A DNA stretch of 64,000 nt from Tridacna crocea (GCA_943736015.1 OX031060.1:9809501-9873500); one strand, 5' to 3'. Positions 1 to 11,126 are shown, numbered from the stretch's first letter. Made by a program: numbers and translations. The notes: generated by a model not told the origin, from the letters alone.

Positions 1-322
1 AACAGGTAAAAATATAAATTGGAAAAAGGGTACTTTTACTTTTCTTTTTCTAATTACAACATTACTAGATTACCATTTGATAAATGTAAATTTGAAGATT
101 AACCATATCTGAAACTTGTTGATTTGCGCTTTAAACACGAGGTTCGGCTAATTCTTCCAATCTAGAACGATGTCTCAGATTGCTGAACTTTGTATAAATC
201 TTGTTCCAGTTGGAAAAAAGTACTTATCACTTGGAAAATGACTCTTGCATTTGAAAATGAGTTCTGCATAAAAAAGAAATACATATTTCCTCAGTAACGT
301 ATATTATTTTGGCAAAAGGGAT
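1..322. other. No gene recognised
   Basis: AT-rich sequence. I see no coding exon, RNA gene or repeat matching the rest of the window. Confidence 0.4.
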
Positions 323-550
323 TCAACCCTTTCTCAAACAATCTCTGGTTTTTACTAGTCTGAAATAGTAGCCTTTTGAAAAAATTGTGGGAAAAGGAGA
401 AAATGCTCGTAACCAGCATTTTCTCCTTTTCCCACAATGTTTTCTACATATCATAGACAGAAATCATCTTTTCACCAAGAGTTGAATTGTCGTCTGCAAA
501 TGCTTTCAATTTGGTCTAGTCCAAAATTTTGACGTTTGGGAAAGGGTTAA
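323..550 (+). mobile_element. TTAA-type palindromic MITE, copy 1
   Basis: Begins near CAACCCTTTCTCAAAC and ends GTTTGGGAAAGGGTTAA, so the ends are inverted repeats. The centre holds the family palindrome built on GGAGAAAATGCT and AGCATTTTCTCC. The right flank is TTAA; the left is decayed to TCAA. Non-coding. Confidence 0.85.
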
Positions 551-1554
551 TTAACTTAATTTGTATATAAAGTGACAAGATAATGTGTAGCCACCTCAGT
601 GTAGGATTGGAATTATGCATTGTGTGACTTGGGATTCTGGGATTCTGTTCAGAATCCCAAGTCTCATACAATACATACTTCCCTTCCTCGAATACCCCGG
701 GGTCTCCCTATTTGCTACGCTACATTGATGTAGCGTAGCAAATAGGGAGACCCCGGGGTATCCGAGGATGCATACTTCCGGTCCTACACTGTAAACCACG
801 ATCAAGAATTTAATACTATTCCTGCACGTTAAGAGAAAGTGTTGGTTAGCGAAGTGTTGTATGCAAGTAGCTCCTTCAAGCATGCGTCAAAAAAGGCTCA
901 TGCATGTTTTACTATTTTTGTCTTTTCAAAAATAAAATTCTTTAATGCCTTTTGGAATAAACATTACCTTAAAATAAAAATTTTAGAGGCATAAATCGAA
1001 AGTATCTTCAGACTACCATCTTTTAGACTGTTATCAGTAGAAATGAATGTAATAGTTCGCTTTATCATTTTTATCAAACAAGTTTACTAAAATTATATGA
1101 AACCGACTTTGGTGAGCGTCATTTGCATTTAGGTCAACAAGTTTGATAAAAAAATGATAATGCATTAACACTTATTTGAGATTCTTTTTATCAGATAAAG
1201 CAAATGAAAGACAAAATATGTATCATCTACATCATCGGTTTGAGATGTGTTCACAGATATATAGGCCTACGCAAGAAGACCGCTCTGCGACATGTACATG
1301 TACACTGAACTTACAATGGACAGTACAGTGGGCAGTTTTATTCAAGGAGTTCATCGAAGTAATTTCACATTTTTTTTTCATTTTCAGTAATTCAGCAGGA
1401 TAAGAAATAAAGATGTACACATAATGGATCCTGGATTTAGCCCAAGTTCTGCAAAGCCTGACCTTGATCGACAATGTCCAAAACGCATCGAGTTATTTGG
1501 GGTTGTGTAAATACTAAACCGTGCTCTGCACGTAGGCCCTACAGATAACGGCAT
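551..1554. other. No gene; contains a perfect hairpin
   Basis: No convincing exon. A short inverted repeat lies at about 629-661 and a perfect 32-bp stem with a 4-nt loop at 693-760. The remainder is AT-rich and not recognised. Confidence 0.4.
693..760. repeat. Perfect hairpin, 32-bp arms, loop TTGA
   Basis: Arms 693-724 and 729-760 are exact reverse complements and GC-rich compared with their surroundings. A weaker extension of about 7 bp (TCCTCG / CGAGGA) lies outside both arms. It could be a foldback insertion or a structured RNA; nothing else identifies it. Confidence 0.8.
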
Positions 1555-1915
1555 TATCTCTCCCTAGATGGGATTCTATATATACTCATCTATCTAAATT
1601 TGGCATCAGGGGTACAGAACCGAACCACTTTCCTACGCGACAACTATTACTTTGAATTTCAAACTAAAATAAACGTTTACTCAATAAAACGCTACCTCGT
1701 GCAATTCACTCGGCCATGATCAGCAGTTAAGAAAAATCTGGAGCTAAAGCAGGTTTCATTTCTCCTCAAACGTGTTGATAAAAGCTATTTTATACATTGC
1801 TACTTTATAGAGCGTAATATTACAGTCAGCCCGCTTTCGGGGTTAGTGATGTGTCATATAAGACAGTCGAATCTTCGAGGAATATAACACGCGCAGACGA
1901 CGCAGATAATGGTAA
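1555..1915 (+). repeat. Dispersed repeat R1, plus copy
   Basis: Shares long stretches with 51510-51960 (minus), with 31330-31450 plus 32010-32200, with 55960-56735 and with 63725-63800. Landmarks are ATCTATCTAAATTTGGCAT, AAACGTTTACTCAATAAAAC and the tail ATGACATGCGCAGACAACGG in variant forms. No coding capacity seen; class unknown. Confidence 0.7.
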
Positions 1916-2594
1916 GGTTGATTTGAGATAAAAAGTCCACAAGATTGAACAGTGATAACTATCTGCACAGTCCTTGACCCCCTACTTCGGTCCAGTTCGT
2001 CTCCCGAACTTGTTATTTTATTTTTCAGGGACTACAATCTTTTTTTTTTTTAATGTCGTATATCAAAATTTCTCTAGAAACACTGATAAATAGACACGGA
2101 ATATGTGGATGCGAAGAAAATAGCCTACATTCGACTTTTTTCCCACTTACTTTTGTGTTTCTTCTGTTTTTCGCTTAATATTATTCACACACTGATCAAC
2201 GTGAGCCGCGGACACCATATGTTCTTAACACACCAGATCTGATTTTCCACTCTAATTTTTTTCATTATATACCTAGCGGTGAAATCCTGGAATTTCCCAG
2301 TGTAATAAATTTTGATATCATCACTAGTGACGATATCAACTTTCACTTTAACTTCCTGCTGTAATTTAGGAAATACTTTTTTTTTCATTAAGCACTTATA
2401 GATAGTGTTAATTGTAAGTTTAATATTTTCAACCAGACAATCCAACTACTTTTCTCAGTTCTGTTCTTTTAAATTATGTATTCATCAGCACTATGTCCCT
2501 GATTTCTTCTCTCTATCCAAAGTATTGACTTCGACTTTCAAACGAAAAATTAAGAATAATAATGTTAATAAGGTATCTAGATCTAATAAATGAA
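1916..2594. other. No gene recognised
   Basis: AT-rich with poly-T at about 2040-2052. No supported feature. Confidence 0.35.
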
Positions 2595-2752
2595 TAATCA
2601 ACTGGTTATTTTTATATATGAAAAAATATCTCACTCGGATGCGTCGTAAGGCGTTAAAAAAAAAACTCGTGCTGCGCACTCGTTTTTTCAACGGCCTAAC
2701 AATGCATCCTCGTGAGATATTTTTCATATAAAAATAGGCAGTTGATTATCCT
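2595..2752. repeat. Palindromic element of about 155 bp
   Basis: Left arm runs AATCAACTGGTTATTTTTAT through AAATATCTCACTCGGATGC. The right arm is its imperfect complement, GCATCCTCGTGAGATATTTT through CAGTTGATT. The centre is AAAAAACTCGTGC / GCACTCGTTTTTT. It looks like a small foldback MITE. Confidence 0.7.
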
Positions 2753-3065
2753 CTATTTATCACATAACCTCTCTTGTTTTCGGTGTAATGTACCCATTAC
2801 AATTTTCTTATCTCATGCACGTTTAATATCATTATTGTATGACTTCATTTCTGACGTCATTGCATACGTTTTCCGTAGAAGTGAATTGGTTTTTATTGAT
2901 ACCGCGTATACATCAGTACCTATGGTTTTTCATCTTCTGATCTATCAGTTATGAAATATCTTTATCTGACATTCGTTGGCGTATGAGATAAAAAAGTCAA
3001 TATTCTCATCAAGAAAAAATGTCATCAAGCTCGCCAAAGGCCCGCAGAATGATATTTTTCCTAGA
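2753..3065. other. No gene recognised
   Basis: AT-rich; nothing supported. Confidence 0.3.
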
Positions 3066-3490
3066 CTCTTTTGATAAAATCTTTTATTTTATGCTATTCG
3101 GTAGGAAATCAAGAATAAACAATGAAAATATTTTTCGATCATACACTGGAAATACCGATTTTCATGTTGTTGTCTAGGTTAATTGCATGTGCCTCACAAC
3201 CAGATGGAAATATGACGTCATTTACCTTACACTTCTCTCGCTTGACGTAATCTTGCAATGCGTTGCTGTGTGGGAAGGGTACGCCACGAGGGATAACGGA
3301 AAAGAACTGTACCGGATTTCGATAAAGATCCTCACAGAAAGGGTTATAAGCACGAAATAAATAGAATATTTGTTTTTCGGTGAAAGATTGAAATTTATTT
3401 CATCTCGTTAACACCATCAGTAATATTTTCACTCATGGCTGCGCCACTCGTGAAAATATTACCGATGGTGTCCACTCGATGAAATAAATA
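3066..3490 (+). repeat. Dispersed repeat R2 with terminal hairpin
   Basis: Homologous to 36400-36735, 40330-40770 and, inverted, 37470-39530. Landmarks are CACAACCAGATGGAAAT, a GGGTACGCCACGGGGA-like block and a terminal hairpin around GGTAATATTTTCACT / AGTGAAAATATTACCG. No coding capacity seen. Confidence 0.8.
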
Positions 3491-3499
3491 TTGGTCTTT

Positions 3500-3545
3500 A
3501 ACCCCCCCCTCCCCCCCCCCCCAAAAAAAAAAAATATATATATAT
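3500..3545. repeat. Low-complexity poly-C / poly-A / TA tract
   Basis: A run of C, then A, then an AT dinucleotide tract, abutting the end of an R2 copy. Confidence 0.9.
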
Positions 3546-4054
3546 CCTCTACATCTAACCATCAACTCATATCAGATGCTAAATATATTCATGACATAAT
3601 CTCCCTTATTTTCATTGTATAATACCTGTAACAAATGTTCTTATCATATACGATTGATTCACAATTGATCGAGGGTTGTTCTAAAATTCGGTCTCAGTTT
3701 CAATAGGCAAAAGAAAATGAACGTTGCAAATGCAATTTTTATGTAACACACATGTATAAATAAGATCACACAAAAATCTTTACAAATACGGAAGTTATTG
3801 CATAGAATACCACAACAAGTATTCACACTGCGGCGCGCGTCAATGTTAAACTTAAGAGCCTCCATTCAAGTATTTATTAAGCATTATTTAAATAGTTTAA
3901 GTATTTACCGTGAAATTCAATGCATTTACCATGTCATTACCACAACTGCTCAATAACTGTCTTAAACCAAGTTTTTGTCAGACCCCTGTTAAAAGTTATA
4001 TGGCAGACATCAACTCATTGCTGGAATCGAACTTGCGACTTCGCAAGTCCCTCT
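3546..4054. other. No gene recognised
   Basis: AT-rich; no exon, RNA gene or recognisable repeat. Confidence 0.3.
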
Positions 4055-4276
4055 TTATCAAACGACAAAATTTTAGATTGGTCCAAATTGAAAGCATTTG
4101 CAGATGTCAAAATAGAAGTAACTGAAAATCTGAAATTTGTATTGGGGAAGATAGAAAACATTGTGGGAAAAGGAGAAAACGCTGGTTACAAGCATTTTCT
4201 CCTTTTCCCCGTAACGTTTTCAAAAGGCTTCTTTCTCAGGCTTGTTAAAAAGTCGTGATTGTGTGGGAAAGAATTA
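4055..4276 (-). mobile_element. TTAA-type palindromic MITE, copy 2 (inverted)
   Basis: Reverse-oriented copy. It carries the AGCATTTGCAGA block, the decayed central palindrome at about 4165-4207 and the AAAAGGCTTCTTTCTC block, ending near TTAA at 4273. Confidence 0.8.
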
Positions 4277-4365
4277 AGGTGTGGAAAGTAGGTAAATTTG
4301 TAAATCCGAGTAGAAATTTTTGCCTTATTGGATGGAGGGGTCCGAGGTGTTTTCCATATTTGGAG

Positions 4366-4570
4366 TGCAACACGCGAAAAGGGTCATTCGGACATTTGCG
4401 TAAAGTGTCGTCTCTAATCAGCGTGTGCAGTCCCCACAGGCTAATCCGAAACGACACTTTCCGATTTTATGTGATTTTCTGTTTTACGCAAGTCTACTGT
4501 AGCACAAAATCTAACGTAGTCGTAAAGTGCCGTCTCGGATTAGCCTGCGCGGACTGCCCTAGAAATTCTA
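4366..4570. mobile_element. GTAAAGTGTCGTCTCGG MITE, partial copy
   Basis: Starts at GCAACACGCGAAAAGGGTCA. Contains two CGTAAAGTG(T/C)CGTCTC blocks separated by the CTACTGTAGCACAAAATCTA spacer. The 3' terminal inverted half is missing. Confidence 0.8.
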
Positions 4571-5089
4571 GGGACGTGAAACTTCTTCTGTTTGTTGTCA
4601 TCAGATATCAGACGTGAAGCTCAGCTCTCGAAGACCTGTGACATGTTGAGTTTGTCCTTAAATACTCTGTGGAAGGACCTTAAAATGGCGGTTGACAATG
4701 GTACCTTCCCTACTGTTAGTTTTCGACCTGCAAAAACGCATCTCTTCACCAAATCACACGACTCTTCATCTAAAGAAATTGGCCCACCATTTTGTGCTTT
4801 TTCCCCTTTCTAAGTACTGGTATGAGACAGCCAAGAATCACATGTGCGTCACCGACCGCCATGATATGACCTAAGCTTCTATAGTCTAGTGGAGTGTAAT
4901 TCCAAGATCGGCACAAAAATTTATAACTGTTCGATGCGCCGCGCAATCTTCTGACGTCTTCTTTTCAAATGTCCTATTTTCTACTGATTGTTTTCGTTTT
5001 TTTTTTTGTATACCGTATGCTGTTCACGAGATCATATCAAAGTTTTCTGTGATGGTATCGAAGTTTCGGAAGAAACGTCCATGTAACAC
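4571..5089. other. No gene; SINE tail remnant
   Basis: 4813-4905 resembles the 3' part of the SINE at 36046-36310 (ACATGTGCGTCACCGACCGCC and ATGATATGACCT landmarks). The rest has no supported feature. Confidence 0.35.
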
Positions 5090-5575
5090 CCCTCACAACG
5101 TACGTCAGTGTGACGTCACAGGTAGTGATATCGGACCCTTGTTATAACGTCAGTGTGCGTGTTTGGTAAGACTGTTTTTATTTTTATGTAATCGTTCCTT
5201 TAAATGATCTGAAAAAGTCTTTAGACCTCCAAAGCGTACAATGCCTAGGGACTTTGTTTTTTTGTCAAAACTTTTGTTAACTACTTATACTAATGGAATA
5301 GATTTCGACCAACTATTAAAACTCAATCACTTTTTGATATTTGGTCAAAGTGTTTGCGCATATAGACATCTGCTTCCTGTCTAAAACATCAGAATATCAA
5401 ATGTGTTCATCTAATGTCTTTGATAAATACATGAGAGTCTTTGTAGTCCGTTTGTATCCACCCAAGCTAACCTCATTCTATCTTCATATCGTACTTTCTT
5501 TTCAATATGGCGGACATAAGTTACGAAAATGCACAGGTCCGATATCACTTCCTGTGACGTAGGTTGTTACCCTTG
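5090..5575. mobile_element. Element with about 40-bp inverted ends
   Basis: TGACGTCACAGGTAGTGATA followed by TCGGACC near 5111-5140 is mirrored by GGTCCGATATCACTTCC then TGTGACGTA near 5536-5563. The interior has no coding evidence. Probably a non-autonomous DNA transposon; exact ends not determined. Confidence 0.55.
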
Positions 5576-5679
5576 ATGAAATATGAAGTAGAAATGATAC
5601 CAAATATAAAAAATTTTTGTACATGACTAGAATTCCTACAAAAACGTATACAGAGTTAATAGCGTGTGCCGGTGTAACG

Positions 5680-5845
5680 CAGAGAAATGACCCTCCCCTA
5701 CAAAATTACCCAGAGGGTCATTTCTCTACGTAGAATAGTGACCCGGGTCATTTCTCTACGTAATGAAATGACTCCTGGGGTCATTTCTCTACGTAGAATA
5801 ATGGCCCGGGTCATTTTGTAGGGAGAAGGTCATTTCTCTGCAAAT
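5680..5845. repeat. Short tandem/palindromic repeat, GGTCATTTCTCTACGTA unit
   Basis: About four occurrences of GGTCATTTCTCTACGTA, each preceded by CCCGGG- or CCTGGGG-like spacers, with inverted GAAATGACCCTCCCC at the left edge and a decayed copy at the right. Non-coding. Confidence 0.8.
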
Positions 5846-6184
5846 GACACCTCCTTATCAATTTCATGACTTAAAAGTAAAGCTACTATTTCATTGGAGA
5901 CAAGTAAATATATAGTAAGATAATATCGTTATGGGTGAAATTTGTGAAAATGAATGTTTTGACGCTAAAAATGGCTCGTTTATGAAATTTATAACGGAGT
6001 TTTTGGACAATCCTTGTATGTGACGTCATTAAAGGCTGCTCATTAAAGTGATAATATTTTGCATGTGAATGTTATTTGCAACTCGTTATTGTTCATTATA
6101 ACGGTTGCATTTGAAATATATTGTTGACCGTTAGCCTTCATTTACAAATAGACTTTTTTCTTTGGTATCAAATGATGATCTATC
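5846..6184. other. No gene recognised
   Basis: AT-rich; nothing supported. Confidence 0.3.
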
Positions 6185-6325
6185 TTTGACAGAGTAGAAA
6201 ATATTGTGGGAAAGAGAGAAAATGCTTGTTATTAGCATTTTCTCCTGTTCTTACAATGTTTATGTTTTCAGAATCCTTTTCAAATAGGGTTGTTAAAACT
6301 TTGACATGTATGTTAAAGGGTAAAC
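6185..6325. mobile_element. TTAA-type palindromic MITE, truncated copy 3
   Basis: The central palindrome is present in decayed form at about 6200-6260, followed by a degenerate right side. The left side is missing. Confidence 0.65.
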
Positions 6326-6423
6326 GATGACTCACATATCAAGTTTTTGTGTTTAAAGCCGATTACATGTATTGAGCCCCTCTAACCCTTGATGTTTTTT
6401 TACTTTTCTTTTCACTTTCATCA

Positions 6424-6968
6424 CTCGCTATGACTAGCACTCGCCACGTCCAAGTCTCGCCACATCAAACACTTGCCACTTCCCAGTATCATCGGGTTCA
6501 GCAACCGCCACGTGCAAATCTCGCTACGTCAAACATTCGTCACGTCCCAATATCACCGGGATCAGCAACAGCCACGTCCAAAACCTTGCCACGTTTAAAA
6601 ACTTGCCATGTCCAAGTCTCGCCAAGTCTAACATTCGCCACGTCAAAGTCTCGCCAGGTTCAACAATTGCCACGTCCAACACTAGCCAAGTGCAACACTC
6701 GCCACGTCCAAGTCTCGCCAAGTCTACCACTCGCCACGACCTAGTGTCACATCGTCCAACACTAGCCACGTTAACACTTTACACGTCCTAGTCTTGCCAG
6801 ATTCAGCAATCGCCACGTTCAACACTCACCACGCGCTGGTCTCGCCACGTCCAACGTACACTCGCCACGTGCTAGTCTCGCTACGTCCAAAATTAACCAC
6901 AAGCTAGTCTTGCCACGTCCAACACGCGCCATGTGCTAGTCTCGGCCTCGTCCAACATTCGCCACGTA
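6424..6968. repeat. CGCCACGTCCAA minisatellite upstream of the first glycosyltransferase
   Basis: Dozens of imperfect units of roughly 17-20 bp built on CTCGCCACGTCCAA. CACGTC dominates, with several CACGTG and CACGTT variants. It ends about 115 bp before the start codon at 7085. Open frames across it are a by-product of the repetition. The motif is an E-box/CRE-like core, so a promoter role is possible but only inferred. Confidence 0.9.
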
Positions 6969-7084
6969 TACATGGGATCTCTAAATAGATATAAATAACT
7001 CTGGATACATTTATGGAGTGCCACCAGAAGATATACAAAGTAAAGTAAGGTTCCTGTGCTATTTTTGACGACTTTTATATAGTG

Positions 7085-8311
7085 ATGGCGATTTATAAAG
7101 TTTTAAAAAAGGTAGCGTTTGCCTCCATGTTTCTCATCCTGATTTTCAGTTTGCTACAGTATTATTGGATGAATAAGGGATCATCCAGACTAACTTCATG
7201 GAGTAGGACAAAGTACGGCATGGCCGCAAACAAAACATCTTTTCAAGATTTCCAATTTTTCAACACATCCTTTGCCAAACTTTGGAAAGTCGTAGACCGT
7301 TTATGGGTGAGACATAATTTGTCTGACTTTATTTTTCGGAGGCCTTCATTTGCAGACGGACACAGTCTAATCTTATGGAACAAAAACGACGAAAACAAGG
7401 AATTTATGGAAGCTCAGCCGATGAAGGATTATTTCACGGAAGTTCTATTTCTGCGCAATGGTACCTATGGCACAGATAAATTTTGTGGCTATAAAGGAGC
7501 TAAAGATTGGATTACTCAAGCAAAGACGGAAAAGATAAAGAACTGGTACCCGGTTTTAGTTCCGCTACTGAGTCGTGACGGATTTTCGTTTCAGCATTTC
7601 ACTGATGGTACCCTGCATCAAATTGTACAGATACTGCCTCTCATACAAAATAAAACCGTTAAATTGTTAATGGAAAGGCCACGTGACTCAATTCTGTATG
7701 ATTATCTGAAAAGATTAGGTATATCAAAGGATCAGTTAGTATTTTGGCATCAGCAAGAGCAATATGGGGCAGATTTGATGATACACTCGTGTATCCGAGA
7801 TAGACTTCACCCAACATTGTGGCGAGAAGCCCGTCGTCTTTTAGGTGTCCCAAACTGGCTCAGCGTTCCACACAAACAGGCTTATGTTGTTATAGTAACA
7901 CGAGATGGATGCTTCAATTGTGCAAGACACATTTTGAACTGGAAGGAAGTTATTACAATGTTAGAAAACCGTTACGGAAATGACGTCATAAAAGTGTTCA
8001 AAGGTCCCCAGACGCTTGATGCAAGCTTGGAAATATTCGGAAACTCTCGCATGATTCTAGGTCCTCATGGCGGCGGGTTGTATAATATGAATTTCGCGCC
8101 ACAAGGAACAACTGTGATAGAATTCATGCCAACCAAAGAGGATGGTAACACTGATATACCAGGTCACCAGATTTTCTGGAAAGTTGCCAACGTTTTGTAT
8201 CATGACTACTGGAGGGTGTGCTTGCCGCCTGGTAAACAGAAGGATATGACAGTGGATATAAAGATTTTATCTACTTTACTTGAAACAGTAGATGGAAAAA
8301 GAAAGCTGTAA
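7085..8311 (+). CDS. GT61/DUF563-type glycosyltransferase, paralogue A
   Basis: A 408-residue predicted type II membrane protein. It has a short basic N-terminus, a membrane anchor at about residues 9-27, then a lumenal catalytic region with several N-glycosylation sequons (for example NTS, NLS, NGT). Residues 326-334 read GPHGGGLYN, followed by VIEFMP at about 344-349. This is the GT61 signature region (the H-G-x-G-L motif of the EOGT and plant xylosyltransferase families), so transfer of a sugar in the ER or Golgi is expected; donor and acceptor cannot be told. The ATG at 7085 is chosen because it begins the anchor; the codon before it is GTG. A TATATAG just upstream could be an acceptor site, so a non-coding 5' exon is possible. 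AATAAA lies at 8358. The coding region has no intron and is visibly homologous, flank included, to the gene at 52617-53864. Confidence 0.9.
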   Translation: MAIYKVLKKVAFASMFLILIFSLLQYYWMNKGSSRLTSWSRTKYGMAANKTSFQDFQFFNTSFAKLWKVVDRLWVRHNLSDFIFRRPSFADGHSLILWNKNDENKEFMEAQPMKDYFTEVLFLRNGTYGTDKFCGYKGAKDWITQAKTEKIKNWYPVLVPLLSRDGFSFQHFTDGTLHQIVQILPLIQNKTVKLLMERPRDSILYDYLKRLGISKDQLVFWHQQEQYGADLMIHSCIRDRLHPTLWREARRLLGVPNWLSVPHKQAYVVIVTRDGCFNCARHILNWKEVITMLENRYGNDVIKVFKGPQTLDASLEIFGNSRMILGPHGGGLYNMNFAPQGTTVIEFMPTKEDGNTDIPGHQIFWKVANVLYHDYWRVCLPPGKQKDMTVDIKILSTLLETVDGKRKL

Positions 8312-8357
8312 CTCTTTCAGCTCAAACTGTATATACTCTACGTTTTTGGACGGCTGA

Positions 8358-8363
8358 AATAAA
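8358..8363 (+). promoter_or_regulatory. Polyadenylation signal AATAAA
   Basis: Canonical hexamer 47 bp after the stop codon of paralogue A and before the transposon boundary at 8402. Confidence 0.6.
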
Positions 8364-8470
8364 TACACAGAACCTCTGACAGATTTCTATTGGTCAGTAC
8401 ACACACTGGAGAGACCTTACGAACTTGCTTCTGGTCAACGTTACTGCCCCTGTCAATTTTACGTGCCCGT

Positions 8471-8516
8471 TCGAGTAAAAAAAATGGCTGCGCCCACAAG
8501 ATTACACAAGGTAAGC
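8471..8516 (+). other. Inward ATG and splice donor in the left terminal repeat
   Basis: Inside the terminal repeat an ATG opens the nine codons MAAPTRLHK, followed directly by GTAAGC, a good splice donor. The opposite terminal repeat keeps the same structure (MAAPTKLHK then GTAAGC), reading inward on the minus strand at about 13979-13940. It looks like a first coding exon carried in each end. Confidence 0.5.
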
Positions 8517-9224
8517 AGAAAAACATACTTCTATAACAACCAAATGAGTAGATGTGCTGTAGATGGTTGTCGCACGGAATGTCTGGGATGTTAGTGCATA
8601 TTTCTGTATTGTTCCTTTGTGGTTTGTTATTTGTTAAAGACGTTTAATCCAACAAACTTCCGTCAGCGACTGCAATTTCTGAATAATCAACACACGGAAG
8701 TCAGCATAAATCTTTTTTTAAACATACAAACACAACAATCTGAAGTTTGTGTTGTGTCAAGTGAATCACATATGATTTATTCACCACAGTTGAAAACAAA
8801 AAACTGTACTACATCCATTAAAAAACACTTTTCTCTCAATTTTTGTAGGCAACGCTCCACGCTCCTGAACACAATAAAACGATCCAGTTCCTGAATTGAA
8901 ACAGAGAACTATACCATAATGTGATTGTGTACGAGTTTAATGATTTTTTCCCTTTTTTTAATCAATATGTATAATTGTATACTTGTCCATCTCTCGGGTT
9001 TTCTTTCCGTCAAGTTTATTGTCCTTTTGATGATTTTGAAATAAAAATGCCATGATATAGACAAGGGAATTTGACATTCTATAACCAAAATAAATGAGAA
9101 AATATGGGAAAAAAATCTCCCCTATATAATATAAACACAAGGAATGCAACGTCTCCATTGCAAGCGACAGCACAAGACAGCCTTTCCCACCCAAAATCAC
9201 CCACAAAACAAACATTGATCATAA

Positions 9225-9330
9225 TTTCCTCAGTAGACACCTTTTCGATGGATAGAAATTGTCAACAAAAAAAAATGTGATACATGACGGATATTTTCGG
9301 TTAAAAGGTGTCTACTGAGGAATCGCCGAA
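9225..9330. repeat. Hairpin with CTCAGTAGACACCTTTT arms
   Basis: CTCAGTAGACACCTTTT near 9230 pairs with AAAAGGTGTCTACTGAG near 9305, with about 60 bp between. Lies within the 8402-14057 element. Confidence 0.75.
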
Positions 9331-9649
9331 TGTCGCAGGTACATTTTTGTGTTTTCTATCGCTAGGCTAACAGTGATCGGTAAAGAATTTATTTCAATGA
9401 GACAATGTCTCCTGTTTTTGAAAACCAATGGGACATTTTCAAAAGTAATGAGACATTTAAATCTTCAGATGAGACGTTATAAAGATTTCAAGTAAATCAC
9501 TTTATTCTGTTTTATCATTTTAGCACATGAATAATCAATACTCTTCATTTTTCCATATACAAAAAAAAAAAAAAACAATCACACATATTTAAAGCATTTG
9601 CAGACGACGACTTTCACCCCCCCCCCCCAACCTGTAAAACATAAAGCAA

Positions 9650-10385
9650 CATTTTTTCACTCATGAACCAGGAAATTTAGCTTCCAATTATTGTTTTATT
9701 CAGAGATTTGTGTAAATTCATTGTGTTTAAATTCATTATTAAAGGTGAGAAGATAGTTTGAAGTCCCCCTGATCGGACGATGCCATGCTGCTCATTGTAG
9801 TGTCATGGGTTTTCACGCTTTTTTGGCGATCTACTTTTTCGTGACAATTATTTTTTGGAGAAGTATTGCTACATGATTTGACATCATCCAGTCAGTTAAA
9901 ATAGCAAGTAACTTAAAAATCTGTCACTTTACACTGGATAAGAGGAAAAACACCTTTGTTACTCTGTCATAAATGACTCGCCAGCTTCATTACCATCCTT
10001 CTGCTATAGATCTATAATTTCATTTCATAAAACAACATTTTTTTTTTCACTCATGAACGGAATTTAGCTTTTACTTATTGCTTTATTCAGAGATTTGTGT
10101 AAATTCACTGTATAAATTCATTATTACTAATGAGAAGATAGTTTGAAGTCCCCCTGATCGGACGAGGCCAAGCTGCTCATTGTATTGTCATGGGTTTTCA
10201 CGCTTTTTTGGCGATCTATTTTTTCGTGACAATTAATATTTGGAGAAGTATTGCTACATGATTTGACATCATCCAGTCAGTTTAAGTAGCAAATAAATTA
10301 AAAAATCTGTCACTTTACACTAGATAAGAGGAGTAGCACCTTTGTTACTCTGTCATAAATGACTCGACAGCCTCATTATCATCCG
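9650..10385 (+). repeat. Direct duplication, two units about 388 bp apart
   Basis: TTCACTCATGAAC through CATAAATGACTCG appears at 9656-9993 and again at 10046-10383 with few differences. Each unit is about 340 bp. Non-coding. Confidence 0.9.
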
Positions 10386-11126
10386 CGTGTCCTTCGCATT
10401 TTATACTGATCGTGTTTAGCCCAATTTTTCTGCAGGATGAACGCAAGCTAGATTTTATGAAGCTCTGGACGATAATTTCATGCGTCAGATATTTTCCACT
10501 GTCAAAGACAGATCATTTCAAATTTCCAAGTCTCAAAACCCGGACTCAGGGATCAAATGAGAAGCGTAACGAGTTGTTAGGGTTTGTCAAATAATCCATG
10601 CACAAAAATTTCTTTCTCATTTTTCCGGCCAATTTTGATGTTTGTTATCTACTGTTCAATCGAAGATTGTGATAAATGATAGTCACAAAACCAAGAATTC
10701 AAATTTAGGCACCAAGCAAGTTCAAGAATCGACTACAATCGATTCTGGGTTTTCTCAATCGATTATCGGAATCGGAAGCCAAAACCAAATGACTTTCGAC
10801 TATAGTCGATCGTCTGCCCACCACTAAGTGATAGATACAACGACTTCCTGCAATGAGCAGTTTAATTTATGGCTCTGTTCCGATGATTTTAATCACAATA
10901 TCTCGGATATAAAGTCTCATTTTATCAAAGTATTATCGAGTAACATTCCCGAATACCTATGTTAAAAGTAGATTCTAACGCATACAATCAATAATAATAT
11001 TCACAAAATACGAGAATACCTAACTTCACTTTTCTTTTGTTTTAGTTTTAGAAAGATTTGCAAAAAATATAGGCGCAACTTCCGTATTCCTATGATACAG
11101 TTGGGCGCATTTCTAGGATTGTGAAT
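10386..11126. other. No gene recognised
   Basis: Interior of the large transposon. TTTTTCTGCAG at about 10425-10435 resembles an acceptor followed by an open frame of about 50 codons with no recognisable domain. I do not call it a gene. Confidence 0.3.

Noticed and set aside
4255-4617. 120-codon open frame on the plus strand
   Set aside because: It runs through a TTAA-type MITE end and a GTAAAGTGTCGTCTCGG MITE; the same peptides appear wherever these repeats occur.
6430-6744. 104-codon frame with a repetitive sequence rich in RHVQVSP
   Set aside because: A by-product of the CGCCACGTCC minisatellite; both strands are open and the repeat unit, not codons, is conserved.
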